From Heliorestis convoluta (GTDB lineage: Bacteria; Bacillota; Desulfitobacteriia; Heliobacteriales; Heliobacteriaceae): a DNA stretch of 64,000 bases. Each line of letters begins with the position of its first letter. The first letter of the stretch is position 1. Below are positions 34,804 through 43,990 of this stretch, one piece after another. The notes below the pieces were generated by a model. The model did not search any database, was not told the origin of the DNA, and was given only the letters and a program-made list of their open reading frames with translations. The position numbers and the translations under genes were made by a program. The stretch spans positions 1,283,501-1,347,500 of the forward strand of contig NZ_CP045875.1 in assembly GCF_009649955.1 (NCBI RefSeq), in the 5' to 3' direction.

Positions 34804-37800
34804 ATGTTTGTAAATGCAAGCGCCTTGCCAATGTTCTTACACAATAAAATAAACCGCAATCAAACAGACTTACAAAAAAGTCTCCAAAGAATTAGCAAAG
34901 GGATGCGAATCAGCAGCGCTTCCGATGATGCCGCCGGACTGGCCATTAGCCAAAAAATGTTGGCCTTGGCAAAAGGCAGCCGTCAAGCCATTCGCAATGT
35001 ACAAGATGCCATCTCCCTTGTTCAAGTTGCAGATGGTGCAATGGATGAAATGTCAACGATGGTGCAACGGATGCGCGAACTATCTGTAAAAGCGGCCAAT
35101 GCTACGAACACAGCCGCAGATAGGAATATCATGCAAGATGAAATAAACCAATTAAAGAAAGAATTACACAATATTGTTGTGAACACCAAATTCAATACGA
35201 TAAACCTACTTTCCAATAAAGAAGTAGACACATATAGCTATGAAAATCGCCTTGCCTCAAAGACAAGCCAACTTACCAGTGACTCTATAGACTCTCCCGT
35301 TCATGCTCAACGGAATCACCTAGGTTATAATCAGCTTAATTATCACTTTCATACACGGACCATCAGTTTTTCTACAGAACCTTTACAAGTAAACAGGGTT
35401 AACAGAGAATCTATCGCTGTGGTTGGTTCAACAGTAATAGAACATCTTCCAAGATGGTCTAGCGATGGCCAATGGATCGTCTTCAATTCCACGAGAGATG
35501 GGGGTCAATACGCTCTTCCTGCAGATTTATCGGAAAGAGATCCACAAGTAAAGCCCCCTGGAGTAACAACAGTAGCCCCTACAAGGATAAGCAGCAATGA
35601 GTTAATGCGATTAAGAGTTTCCGGCTCTACTTTGCTTTTAGAGACAAGAGTCTCTCTAGAAGAAGACTGGGAAACATTGAGAGAGTACAGTGACTACAAC
35701 TATAATCGGGACTTTCACAATGGCTTTGCTTTTTCGCCTGTTGTTGATGAAGAAGGCAATACATCTTTCGTCTACTCTGATAGCAATGGAAACTTAAAAA
35801 AAGTGGACGTGAACATCAACAGCAGAAGCGTAACCCAGGAAGCCTATGATATCATTCCGAACTCCGATCGGTTACACCTTCCGCCTCTCCATAATACCAT
35901 CACACTTTCTACAAGGCCTGATCTCTATCGAATGAACAGTTCTACAGCATCGTTACGCATTTACAAAGTCAATGATGAAGGCGCCCGGGAACTTCTCTAC
36001 TGGGATGGAACAGGAGCAGAACCTCTTGCAGGTTACTACACCGTCTCTAACAATGCCATTACCTTTCATAATGATGCTATCATCGGCGCAGAAGAGATAG
36101 ATGATGCACAGGATTTTTATCGTTTTTTTTATGTTGGTGATGGGACACAAAACGATGTTTATACTGTTTCGATTCCCTCTAATGCAGAAATCTACAACAT
36201 GCATGGTCAAGAAGGACCTCGTTCGTTAAAAATAGAAGTGGGCAACACCACAGTCTCAAGAGATCAACTTTTAGCAGAAAGGCCTGCTGATCCCGAAGGA
36301 ACGACAGGTGTTTTTGTTGATGCTCAAAACAATCGAGTAGAATTTTATGGCGATCTACGCCCTGCTTATCATCAAGATGTATCAATCAGTTACTTTACCG
36401 ATACAGACGGTCAAAATGGAGTTCCGACCTTTACTCTTTTTTCTAATATCGATACGTATAACCTCGATGATTCTGATTTAAGTAGCAACCGCTCCCTCCG
36501 AGTCTTCATCAAGGAAACAGAAATATCTCTCGTTTCAGAGCAAAATCATGAGAACAGCGGCTTCTATTATGACCAAGCAAGCGGTCGAATTCATTTCTAT
36601 GGTGACGCTCGCCCGGACCTTCACGATGATGATCCCACTGTTAGAATTCGCTATGTTAGAGATTATTCTTCATCCAACACGACTTCAGAAGTCTATGGAT
36701 TGCCTTTGAATTCAACGCATCGTCCAGAAATCTATAACTTAGACAATGAAGAGACGCCAAAATCAATTCGCGTCTTTCGCAATATAACCGAAGAAATCCC
36801 CTACTCTAATGTCGATGGTTTTCAATACAATCAAAGCACCAACACCATCGAATTCTACGGCACAAGCAGACCCAACACAGGCGACAGTTATAGAGTCTTT
36901 TTCGTTCAAGCGACGGGAGGTCTTAGCCAAGATGAACTGGTAGAAATCCCTCTTACTCATCGCCCTGAAACATACGGCATAACAGATCCGACAAATCCAT
37001 CTACCTTTCGAGTGCTTGTTGATAATCAAGAAGTGTACTATGATGAAACAAAACAAAATGGCTTCTTTTACAACAGTCAAACAAACCGCATTGAACTCTA
37101 TGGAAGCGCTCGACCAGATGCAAATCCTTCATTTACGCCTGATGTACGAGTCTATTATGCCTATGAAAGTCCTGCTGTCATTGTAGGAAACGATAGCTAT
37201 GACTTTCGACTTCAGCCAACAACGCTTCACTACGGAGTCGATGATTCTTCAGAGCCTAGGGCCCTGCGTGTTTATTACCAAGGAACAGAAGTGCCCTATG
37301 ATCCTGATCAGGGCTTTACCTACAATCCAGATACCAATCTCTTATCCCTACATGGAGAATTTCGACCGAACGCGCAAGATAATGCGGGAGATTACTGGGT
37401 TTACTCTATCCAGGAGAGTGCATTGCAACGTTCCATTCCTCAAAATGCTCAGATCTACAAAGTAATCGTAAATGGCAGTGAAATAGAAGAAGCATCTTCA
37501 GCAGCTGGTGATGGTTACTATTACAACGGTCAACTTGTTCAAATTGTTGGACAGGCTAGACCGAATATAATGAATACAACAAACCAAGTACGACTTGAAG
37601 TGAAATATTATGACTCTATCGATATCGAGCTTGATAACAGCAAACCGCTACATCTTTACTACAACTACTGTTTTTCTGAAAACGACAGCTACGGCACCCT
37701 AGAAATTGATCCAGAGCAATTGGTTGTTCGGTTAAATGGAGTCTTATTAGAACCCGAACAGTTTTCTTTGCAAGGTAGCCAGATTGTTTTAGACAGAGAG

Positions 37801-38268
37801 AAAGTAGCGCTTACCCTAGGAAGCAATCGTATTGATGTGGAGTATCGTGTCCGCCATATAGAGAGTTACAAACCTAACGAATTCACTTTCCAAGTCGGTG
37901 CCCAGACGGGTCAGTCTCTTCACCTTGCTATCTCTTCCTTTGAAGAGATGTTACAACATACAGACGCTGTCTGCGTGTTAACGCCTGAATATGCATCCCA
38001 GGCAATTCCCTATGCAGACAGAGCTCTTCAGTTTATTAGCGAAGAGCGAGGGAAAATAGGCGCTACACAAAATCGACTAGAAGCGATTTCGTCGTTCTTA
38101 ACGGTTACAGAAGAAAATACCAGGACCTCCCTTAGCCGAATTCAAGATGCTGATATAGCGAGAGAAACAATCAATCTTGTCCGGTTAAAGATATTGTCAG
38201 ATGCGCAGCTTGTAATGGTAACCCACGTTCAAGATGCTCATGAAGGGATCTTGGCCTTGTTACGATAA
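34804..38268 (+). CDS. Giant flagellin with seven tandem beta repeats
   Basis: A filament subunit of 1154 residues. The N-terminal flagellin domain (1-135) has SLQRISKGMRISSASDDAAG, with the first residues diverged (MFVNASALPMFLHNKINRNQ). The C-terminal domain is about 1022-1154 (ERGKIGATQNRLEAISSFLT ... ending EGILALLR). The insert (140-1020) starts with a TolB-like strand HLPRWSSDGQWIVFNSTRDG (215-234) and continues into seven repeats of about 75-90 residues (365-936). Each repeat carries IYN..., LRV..., GF.Y....N.IEFYG..RP... and a VYY strand. It may be a minor subunit, since such an insert would be bulky. Follows the YvyF-like gene by 21 nt. Confidence 0.88.
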   Translation: MFVNASALPMFLHNKINRNQTDLQKSLQRISKGMRISSASDDAAGLAISQKMLALAKGSRQAIRNVQDAISLVQVADGAMDEMSTMVQRMRELSVKAANATNTAADRNIMQDEINQLKKELHNIVVNTKFNTINLLSNKEVDTYSYENRLASKTSQLTSDSIDSPVHAQRNHLGYNQLNYHFHTRTISFSTEPLQVNRVNRESIAVVGSTVIEHLPRWSSDGQWIVFNSTRDGGQYALPADLSERDPQVKPPGVTTVAPTRISSNELMRLRVSGSTLLLETRVSLEEDWETLREYSDYNYNRDFHNGFAFSPVVDEEGNTSFVYSDSNGNLKKVDVNINSRSVTQEAYDIIPNSDRLHLPPLHNTITLSTRPDLYRMNSSTASLRIYKVNDEGARELLYWDGTGAEPLAGYYTVSNNAITFHNDAIIGAEEIDDAQDFYRFFYVGDGTQNDVYTVSIPSNAEIYNMHGQEGPRSLKIEVGNTTVSRDQLLAERPADPEGTTGVFVDAQNNRVEFYGDLRPAYHQDVSISYFTDTDGQNGVPTFTLFSNIDTYNLDDSDLSSNRSLRVFIKETEISLVSEQNHENSGFYYDQASGRIHFYGDARPDLHDDDPTVRIRYVRDYSSSNTTSEVYGLPLNSTHRPEIYNLDNEETPKSIRVFRNITEEIPYSNVDGFQYNQSTNTIEFYGTSRPNTGDSYRVFFVQATGGLSQDELVEIPLTHRPETYGITDPTNPSTFRVLVDNQEVYYDETKQNGFFYNSQTNRIELYGSARPDANPSFTPDVRVYYAYESPAVIVGNDSYDFRLQPTTLHYGVDDSSEPRALRVYYQGTEVPYDPDQGFTYNPDTNLLSLHGEFRPNAQDNAGDYWVYSIQESALQRSIPQNAQIYKVIVNGSEIEEASSAAGDGYYYNGQLVQIVGQARPNIMNTTNQVRLEVKYYDSIDIELDNSKPLHLYYNYCFSENDSYGTLEIDPEQLVVRLNGVLLEPEQFSLQGSQIVLDREKVALTLGSNRIDVEYRVRHIESYKPNEFTFQVGAQTGQSLHLAISSFEEMLQHTDAVCVLTPEYASQAIPYADRALQFISEERGKIGATQNRLEAISSFLTVTEENTRTSLSRIQDADIARETINLVRLKILSDAQLVMVTHVQDAHEGILALLR
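35896..37611 (+). repeat. Seven diverged protein repeats in the giant flagellin
   Basis: Units at about residues 365-445, 455-535, 543-620, 632-705, 714-788, 800-868 and 876-936. The best-conserved line is GFxYxxxxNxIEFYGxxRP followed by a VRVxYxx strand. Diverged at DNA level, so an old duplication under selection. Confidence 0.8.
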
Positions 38269-38401
38269 ATCTTGGAGGAAGTTTCTTCACTACAAGGCTT
38301 CAACATAGCTCCCCAAAAAAGCACTAAAAAAGAGCAGGAAATACTTTCAAAGCGTAGAACTTCCCAATTAACTAGACCTCTAAGAATAGGGAGGCCTTTG
38401 A

Positions 38402-39376
38402 ATGAGTATTTTTACATCGATTAAAATAGAGAACTTCACAGTTTTTGAAAGCACTGATCTAACGTTCTCACCAGGAATTAATATTTTTATTGGGAAAAAT
38501 GGCACGGGAAAAACGCACCTGTTAAAGGTGCTTTATTCAGCAGGTAGCATTGCTGGAAAGAATGAAGATTTTTCAGACAAACTGATACGCAATTTTTTAC
38601 CAATGGATCGCAGGTTAGGCAGGTTAGCCCGAAGAAAAAAAGGTTCAACAACGACGCAGCTTGAAATTAAAGGAAACCAAGGAAGCCAACTCAATATTAA
38701 ATTTACGAATCATTCCAAAACAGCCCCCGCTGAAGAAGAAAGTAGAGAGTGGAAAGAGAAAAAAATTAGTACAGCCTATATTCCAGTGAAAGAGATGCTT
38801 GCCAATGCACCGGGCTTTCGTTCTTTATACGCCACTCGAGAAATTTTTTTCGAAGAAATATACGCAGACATTATTGATCGCGCCTATCTTCCCTTAAAGA
38901 GAGGTCCTTTAGAAGAAGTACGAGAAAAGCTTCTTTCAAAAATCGAAACAGTTATGGAAGGAAAAGTTCAGGCAAAAGGTGAGACTTTTTTCTTAAAGAA
39001 TAAACAAGGAGAGTTAGAGTTCACACTTTTGGCAGAAGGTTTTAGAAAGCTTTCTTTGTTATGGCTATTGATACAAAATGGGACGATTTTTAAAGATTCA
39101 GTTCTTTTCTGGGATGAGCCTGAAGCAAACCTCAATCCCCAATTGGTTCAAGTGATTGTAGAGATTATGCTTGAACTTCATCGTACCGGTGTTCAGATAT
39201 TTTTAGCGACTCACAATTATGTCATCCTAAAGGAATTCTCTCTTCAGCAGCAAAAAGAAGACCAATTGCGTTATTACGCCCTCTATAAAAACGATGAAAA
39301 TGACAGTGTACAAGTGTCAACATCTGACGATTACGGGATGATAGAAAATTCTATTCTAGATACTTATCAGGCATAG
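38402..39376 (+). CDS. AAA/ABC-type ATPase (RecF/OLD-like), function unknown
   Basis: The 324-residue protein starts IKIENFTVFESTDLTFSPGI followed by Walker A GKNGTGKT (31-38). It has the Walker B/D-loop stretch SVLFWDEPEANLNPQLV and the H-loop FLATHNYVILKEF, as in AAA_21/AAA_15 ATPases. An in-between helical region replaces a coiled-coil arm. It has no nuclease or TOPRIM domain, so it would need a partner. It starts after a 130-nt gap from the giant flagellin and sits before the AAA/TOPRIM cassette. Not a flagellar protein by family. A defence-associated role is inferred from family and context. Confidence 0.75.
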   Translation: MSIFTSIKIENFTVFESTDLTFSPGINIFIGKNGTGKTHLLKVLYSAGSIAGKNEDFSDKLIRNFLPMDRRLGRLARRKKGSTTTQLEIKGNQGSQLNIKFTNHSKTAPAEEESREWKEKKISTAYIPVKEMLANAPGFRSLYATREIFFEEIYADIIDRAYLPLKRGPLEEVREKLLSKIETVMEGKVQAKGETFFLKNKQGELEFTLLAEGFRKLSLLWLLIQNGTIFKDSVLFWDEPEANLNPQLVQVIVEIMLELHRTGVQIFLATHNYVILKEFSLQQQKEDQLRYYALYKNDENDSVQVSTSDDYGMIENSILDTYQA

Positions 39377-39411
39377 TTCACGGAGGGCTTACCTGTATCG
39401 TGTCACGAATT

Positions 39412-39439
39412 AAAGATCCTGCATAAGGGGTCTTTTTTC
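39412..39439 (+). terminator. Terminator-like direct repeat, copy 1
   Basis: A 28-bp sequence identical to 41653-41680. It contains AGATCC...GGGGTCT and six Ts. It lies just after the first AAA gene. Confidence 0.85.
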
Positions 39440-39500
39440 TATATATATAGGGTGCAAGCCAACAACCACAAGCATCTAGAAAAAAATCCCAAGATTAAAA

Positions 39501-39529
39501 TTGAAGAACAAAAGATAATCTGGTAAAAT
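39501..39529 (+). promoter_or_regulatory. Sigma-A-like promoter for the AAA/TOPRIM cassette
   Basis: TTGAAG (39501-39506), a 17-nt spacer and TAAAAT (39524-39529), 100 nt upstream of the AAA start. Confidence 0.5.
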
Positions 39530-39628
39530 TATCGTAAGAATAATCGATTGTAGTCGCATTACAAGGGTGGAAAGAACCTCGGAGCGTAGAAGAGATAGAT
39601 GATCAAAACTCTCAGGGGGAACAACAAT

Positions 39629-40891
39629 ATGATTTCAAAAATAAGCTTACGCAACTTCAAAAACTTCAAACAAGCCGACCTCGATATGGGCAAGGTAACT
39701 ACTCTGCTAGGAACGAACGCTTCTGGCAAAAGCAATATAAGAGATGCTTTTCGTTTTTTACACGGTCTCTCTAGAGGATATAACCTAGCTGAAATTCTAG
39801 GTCAAAAATGGGTAGATGGGATATTTCAGTGGAGTGGAATTCGCGGAGGAACTCGCGAAACAGCCTTTCTTAATAGTAAAACTTTTAGCTTATCTGCGCA
39901 CTTCGATTTAGAAGAAGAAAAAGAAAGGTTCAATATCAAATACACGATAGAAGTAGAGCCTTTATATGGTGATAATATACCACGAGTTATTTATGAGTCC
40001 CTTAGTTGCAATCAAGAAACCATCTATGAATCAACAGGAGAAAATTCTGCCGATGCCTTTCAACTGCCTGTTAAAGTAATAACTGGAGGAAGATATAGAA
40101 GAGGTCACAGGGAGAGCTGCGTATCCAATCAACCTGCTTTAACACAGTTGTTGAGCAAAATTAACCATAGGAGAGATACTAAGGGACTCTATGCACAGAA
40201 AGTAATTACAAAAACAATAGCAGCCTTAAAACAGATGCAGTTTTTTGATTTTAGCCCAGAAGCTATGAAAAAACCTTCCATACCAGGACAAACCACTTTA
40301 AGTGACCGAGGAGATAACTTATCTTCTGTGATGCAAGCAATATGCAAAGAAGAGATCCAAAAGAAAAAATTACTGGAATGGCTTAATGAATTAACACCCA
40401 TGGATGCTGTAGATTTTGAATTTCCCTTACAATTAGATGGAAAAACATTGATAACACTTGTAGAAAAGAATGGCAATAAAGTATCGGCTCATAGCGCTTC
40501 TGACGGTACTTTGCGTTTTTTAGCTATAATTACAGCTCTTTTTCAAAGCAATCAAGCAAAAATATACTTTTTTGAAGAAATTGAAAATGGGATTCATCCC
40601 ACTAGACTACAATTACTTCTCCAACTTATGGAAGGAGAGGCTCGGCATAGAAAGATTCAGCTTATAACAACAACTCATTCGCCTCAATTGTTACGTTTGC
40701 TAAGTAAAGATAGTTTAGACTATGCATCTCTTGTATACCGACTTCCTTATCAAAATCACGGGAAGATAAAAAAAATCAAAGATATTTTTGAGCAAGGTCT
40801 AGACTCAGATGAAAACCAAGATATTGCGAACCTAATGGAGTCTGGATGGCTTGAGGATGTTGTGTACTTCAATGATTCGGAGGAGAATTAG
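39629..40891 (+). CDS. AAA-15/21-type ATPase, first gene of a two-gene cassette
   Basis: The 420-residue protein opens MISKISLRNFKNFKQADLDM, with Walker A GTNASGKSN (28-36). It ends with the ABC-like features IYFFEEIENGIHPTRLQLLL (Walker B) and TTTHSPQLLRLLS (H-loop). This is the ATPase class found in OLD, RloA, AbiL and PARIS (AriA) systems. ATG 39629 is chosen (AGGGGG about 10 nt upstream) over 39599. Its stop directly abuts the next gene's ATG, so the pair is coupled. A phage-defence or stress function is the best inference. Confidence 0.8.
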   Translation: MISKISLRNFKNFKQADLDMGKVTTLLGTNASGKSNIRDAFRFLHGLSRGYNLAEILGQKWVDGIFQWSGIRGGTRETAFLNSKTFSLSAHFDLEEEKERFNIKYTIEVEPLYGDNIPRVIYESLSCNQETIYESTGENSADAFQLPVKVITGGRYRRGHRESCVSNQPALTQLLSKINHRRDTKGLYAQKVITKTIAALKQMQFFDFSPEAMKKPSIPGQTTLSDRGDNLSSVMQAICKEEIQKKKLLEWLNELTPMDAVDFEFPLQLDGKTLITLVEKNGNKVSAHSASDGTLRFLAIITALFQSNQAKIYFFEEIENGIHPTRLQLLLQLMEGEARHRKIQLITTTHSPQLLRLLSKDSLDYASLVYRLPYQNHGKIKKIKDIFEQGLDSDENQDIANLMESGWLEDVVYFNDSEEN

Positions 40892-41464
40892 ATGAATGTT
40901 TTAATTATTCCGGAAGATTTCAGGAAAGATCAATATATTCTCCAACCGATTATTAATGCTATGTTTGAAGGCATGGGAAAAAAAGCTAAAATACGAGTTT
41001 GTCAAGAACCCTTACTAGGTGGAATCAGCCAGGCAACTAAAACTGAAAACATTGCAAAGATCCTCAAGAAGTACAAAGGAATGGTTGACTTATTTCTCTT
41101 ATGCGTAGATCGAGATGGTAAGCAACATCGCAAACAACGACTAGAAGAGCTCGAACATTTTGCGTCAACTCTATTGGCTGAAAAAGCCTTTTTTATTGCA
41201 GAAAATGCATGGCAAGAACTAGAGGTGTGGATTTTAGCTGGCCATACAATGCCATCTCAGTGGCGTTGGAAAGATATACGCAACGAAACGAATCCGAAAG
41301 AAATGTACTACTTACCTTTTGCAAAGCAATGTAAGCTCTTAGACTCACCTGGAGAAGGTAGAAAAATACTCGCAGCTGAAGCAGCAAGAAATTATAACCG
41401 TATTGCAAAACTCTGTCCTGAAGATATAGGAGCATTAGAGAACAGAATTAGAGCTGTGATATAA
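40892..41464 (+). CDS. TOPRIM-like (DUF4276/RloB-like) partner protein
   Basis: The 190-residue protein has the layout of small OLD-type TOPRIM partners. An acidic site occurs near the N-terminus (LIIPED, Glu8), a DxD is in FLLCVDRDG (Asp73, Asp75) and the conserved ENAWQELEVWILAG lies at 104-117. Proteins of this class act with an AAA ATPase, as AriB with AriA or RloB with RloA, and some cut tRNA or DNA. It starts at the base after the ATPase stop. The assignment to DUF4276/RloB is by pattern only. The next feature is the second copy of the 28-bp direct repeat. Confidence 0.65.
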   Translation: MNVLIIPEDFRKDQYILQPIINAMFEGMGKKAKIRVCQEPLLGGISQATKTENIAKILKKYKGMVDLFLLCVDRDGKQHRKQRLEELEHFASTLLAEKAFFIAENAWQELEVWILAGHTMPSQWRWKDIRNETNPKEMYYLPFAKQCKLLDSPGEGRKILAAEAARNYNRIAKLCPEDIGALENRIRAVI

Positions 41465-41652
41465 ACTGTCTACATATTTGGAACAGGACGTATGGTAACA
41501 CAATAAAGAAGAAGTCGTCCTATGGCATAATACGTCTATATCATAGGGACCGCCAACCGACGAGGTAGTCGCTATACGGCAGAGGACTTGCATAGACTAC
41601 ATAACAGGTCAGATGTAATCACTCCATAATCAATGGCGCCCTAACCTATCGA

Positions 41653-41680
41653 AAAGATCCTGCATAAGGGGTCTTTTTTC
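41653..41680 (+). terminator. Terminator-like direct repeat, copy 2
   Basis: Identical over 28 bp to 39412-39439, 2,241 bp away. The two copies bracket the AAA/TOPRIM cassette. Confidence 0.85.
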
Positions 41681-41742
41681 GCTTCTATCAGCCCTCTAAA
41701 AAATAAACCTCCACAAAATCCCTTTCAGGAAAAAAATAATGC

Positions 41743-41770
41743 TAAACTTTTTTCCCGAATCACCCGATAT
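41743..41770 (+). promoter_or_regulatory. Sigma-28 promoter of flaG-fliD-fliS-fliT
   Basis: TAAA (41743-41746), a 16-nt spacer and CCCGATAT (41763-41770). Only one base differs from the GCCGATAT consensus. It is 55 nt before the flaG ATG. Confidence 0.82.
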
Positions 41771-41824
41771 AAATAAAAAGATAGGCATTAAAGGGGACGA
41801 TGTTACGCTAGGGAGGGCGAAAAG

Positions 41825-42253
41825 ATGGATGTTTCAAGGATTAAAAAAATCGACATCCCCATCATAGACAATCGCACGCAGAAAGTAAGCCCAGATCAAG
41901 GGACCGCCATAGATCCGATGAGAAACGCAACGATGAAAAAAATGACAACGAACAATGTTGCAACCAACAGTTTTGCTAGAATGAACAACTTTGAAAACAA
42001 AGCCGAATTCTTAAAAGAAGAACCTATCGATGAAGAACAATTGAAAAACTCCGTCGAGGAAACGAACAAAGCTCTGTCTTCGTTAAATACATCGTTGCAG
42101 TTTTCCATTCATGAAGGGACAGACCGCATGATGGTGAGGGTCATCGACATGAAAGATCACAGTGTCATTAAAGAGTTGCCACCACGAGAGTACTTAGACA
42201 TGGTAGCGAGAATTCGCGACATGATAGGAATTTTTCTTGATACCCGAGCATAG
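41825..42253 (+). CDS. flaG: FlaG family protein
   Basis: A 142-residue protein; FlaG affects filament length in several bacteria. The first half is disordered and basic. The conserved FlaG core is at about 75-142 (ALSSLNTSLQFSIHEGTDRM, MVRVIDMKDHSVIKELPPRE). It is in the standard place before fliD, behind a sigma-28 promoter. GGGAGGG precedes the ATG. Length is slightly above typical because of the N-terminal part. Confidence 0.9.
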   Translation: MDVSRIKKIDIPIIDNRTQKVSPDQGTAIDPMRNATMKKMTTNNVATNSFARMNNFENKAEFLKEEPIDEEQLKNSVEETNKALSSLNTSLQFSIHEGTDRMMVRVIDMKDHSVIKELPPREYLDMVARIRDMIGIFLDTRA

Positions 42254-42265
42254 GGGGGATTAGGT

Positions 42266-43954
42266 ATGACCATTCGTTTCGGAGGCATCGCCTCAGGCCT
42301 TGACACAGAAAGCATGATCAAAGAAATGATGCGTGCGCACCGAATGCGAGCCGATAAGATTTTCCATGAAAAGACACGAACAGAATGGCGAAAAGCAGAA
42401 TACAACAGCTTACGCAATGACATATTGAACTTTCGGAATAAGCTATTTGATAACTTTCAAGTTAATTCTAGTAAGTTTAATCCGAAGAGTGTTATTTCTT
42501 CTAATACGTCGATTTTGACGGCCACGGCGAGTACTGAAGCTGGGAATGTGACGAATCGGGTTGAAGTGAAGAGTTTGGCTAGTGGGGTTAATTTGGCGAG
42601 TGGTAGTGAGATTAGTAAAAAAGATGATCAAGGAAATATCAACAGAAGTAATCTAGCAGCGCAGCTTGGGCTAAATTTATCTGGAACTGATCTTCGAACA
42701 AAGCAAGTTGGTGACGATGAAAATGTAAAATACTTCACAATGAATATCAACGGCAAAGAAATCGAAGTAATGCCGGAAAAAGATACTATGCAGGACTTAG
42801 TTAGAAAAATCAATAGAGCTGATGCTGGCGTACATGCTGTCTATGATATGAATCATGATCGCTTTTTCTTGCGGACTACAGGTACTGGAGAAGAAGCTAA
42901 AATCAGATTTGATATTCCGACACAGAAACCATCGGAGAACGGTGAGGAGCTTGTTAATAAATTACCAGGAACAATTACAGCAGAACGAAGTGCTGTAACA
43001 AATCTTTTTAATGCCTTATTAAATCCAAAGGGAAACGATGGGGAACCTGTTTTACATTTTAATGAAGAAGGCGAAGAGCAGGGAGTTGGGTGGTTTATTA
43101 CAAAAGGTACCACCACTGAACTTAAAGGCAAAAACGCCGAAATCTCCGTCAACGGCATCAAGTTCGAAGGCGCCACCAACAACATCTCCGTCGCTGGCAT
43201 CACCTACAACCTCCAAAGCCTAACGCCTGATAACGAGCCTATCACCATCACCATCAACAACGACATCAACAAAGCCGTAGATACAGTCAAAGAATTTGTC
43301 GATTTATACAACAGCCTGGTCGGCACCATTCAAGATAAGCTGAAAGAACCCTTCCATCGCGATTTTCACCCGCTCACCGATGAGCAAAAAAGAGAGATGA
43401 GCGATAGAGAAGTTGAACAATGGGAAGAAAAAGCAAGAAGCGGCATGCTACGCAACGATGCTGGCTTAAGTCGCTTTCTATCTAACTTGCGTCTAGATAT
43501 CTCCAACCCCATTGAAGGCTTATCCGAAGATTCTCAATACAAATCCCTCGCTTCCATCGGCGTCACCACAGGGCAATGGTCGAGTGGCGCAGTCCTCGAG
43601 ATAAACGAAAACAAACTTCGAGAAGCCCTAGCCAACGACCCCGATGTGCTTAACAAGCTCTTTCGCGGCGATGATGGCATGATCAGTCGCTTGCGAGAAA
43701 GAGCCCTTGACATGACGGACAGAACTCGAGGCTACTTATACAACCTAGCAGGCACAACAGACGAAGCCGACCCCAACAGTTCCCTCGGCAGACGTTTGAA
43801 CAACTTTGAAAGACAGCTTGCCGACTTTGAACGACGCATGAAAATGGTGGAAGACCGCTACTGGAAACAGTTCACAGCCATGGAAAAAGCCATGGACCAA
43901 ATGAATAATCAAAGCAATTGGCTCATGATGCAATTTATGAACCCCAATGGCTAA
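42266..43954 (+). CDS. fliD: Filament cap protein FliD
   Basis: The distal cap that inserts flagellin subunits at the filament tip. The 562-residue protein opens IRFGGIASGLDTESMIKEMM. The C-terminal FliD domain has TVKEFVDLYNSLVGTIQDKL, GMLRNDAGLSRFLSNLRL, SLASIGVTTGQWSSGAVLEI and a final coiled coil (RRLNNFERQLADFERRMKMV). GGGGGGA-type site upstream. Normal length. The D2-D3 middle section (about 130-330) is diverged, as usual. Twelve nt after flaG. Confidence 0.95.
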   Translation: MTIRFGGIASGLDTESMIKEMMRAHRMRADKIFHEKTRTEWRKAEYNSLRNDILNFRNKLFDNFQVNSSKFNPKSVISSNTSILTATASTEAGNVTNRVEVKSLASGVNLASGSEISKKDDQGNINRSNLAAQLGLNLSGTDLRTKQVGDDENVKYFTMNINGKEIEVMPEKDTMQDLVRKINRADAGVHAVYDMNHDRFFLRTTGTGEEAKIRFDIPTQKPSENGEELVNKLPGTITAERSAVTNLFNALLNPKGNDGEPVLHFNEEGEEQGVGWFITKGTTTELKGKNAEISVNGIKFEGATNNISVAGITYNLQSLTPDNEPITITINNDINKAVDTVKEFVDLYNSLVGTIQDKLKEPFHRDFHPLTDEQKREMSDREVEQWEEKARSGMLRNDAGLSRFLSNLRLDISNPIEGLSEDSQYKSLASIGVTTGQWSSGAVLEINENKLREALANDPDVLNKLFRGDDGMISRLRERALDMTDRTRGYLYNLAGTTDEADPNSSLGRRLNNFERQLADFERRMKMVEDRYWKQFTAMEKAMDQMNNQSNWLMMQFMNPNG

Positions 43955-43990
43955 TCGAAAATGAATCGTAATTTTTAAGGAGGCTTCATA

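Larger units (their letters stand above)
41465..41824. other. 360-nt gene-free region after the AAA/TOPRIM pair
   Basis: It contains the second 28-bp direct repeat (41653-41680), the sigma-28 promoter of flaG and about 190 nt (41465-41650) without an ORF. Those 190 nt hold several short complementary words (e.g. GTAGTC...GACTAC) and are more G/C-rich than the flanks. No RNA family is recognised. Confidence 0.6.

Noticed and set aside
38402-41464. Septu, Gabija or Zorya defence system
   Set aside because: No HNH, UvrD-like or MotAB-like partner; the visible partner has TOPRIM-like, not helicase, features.
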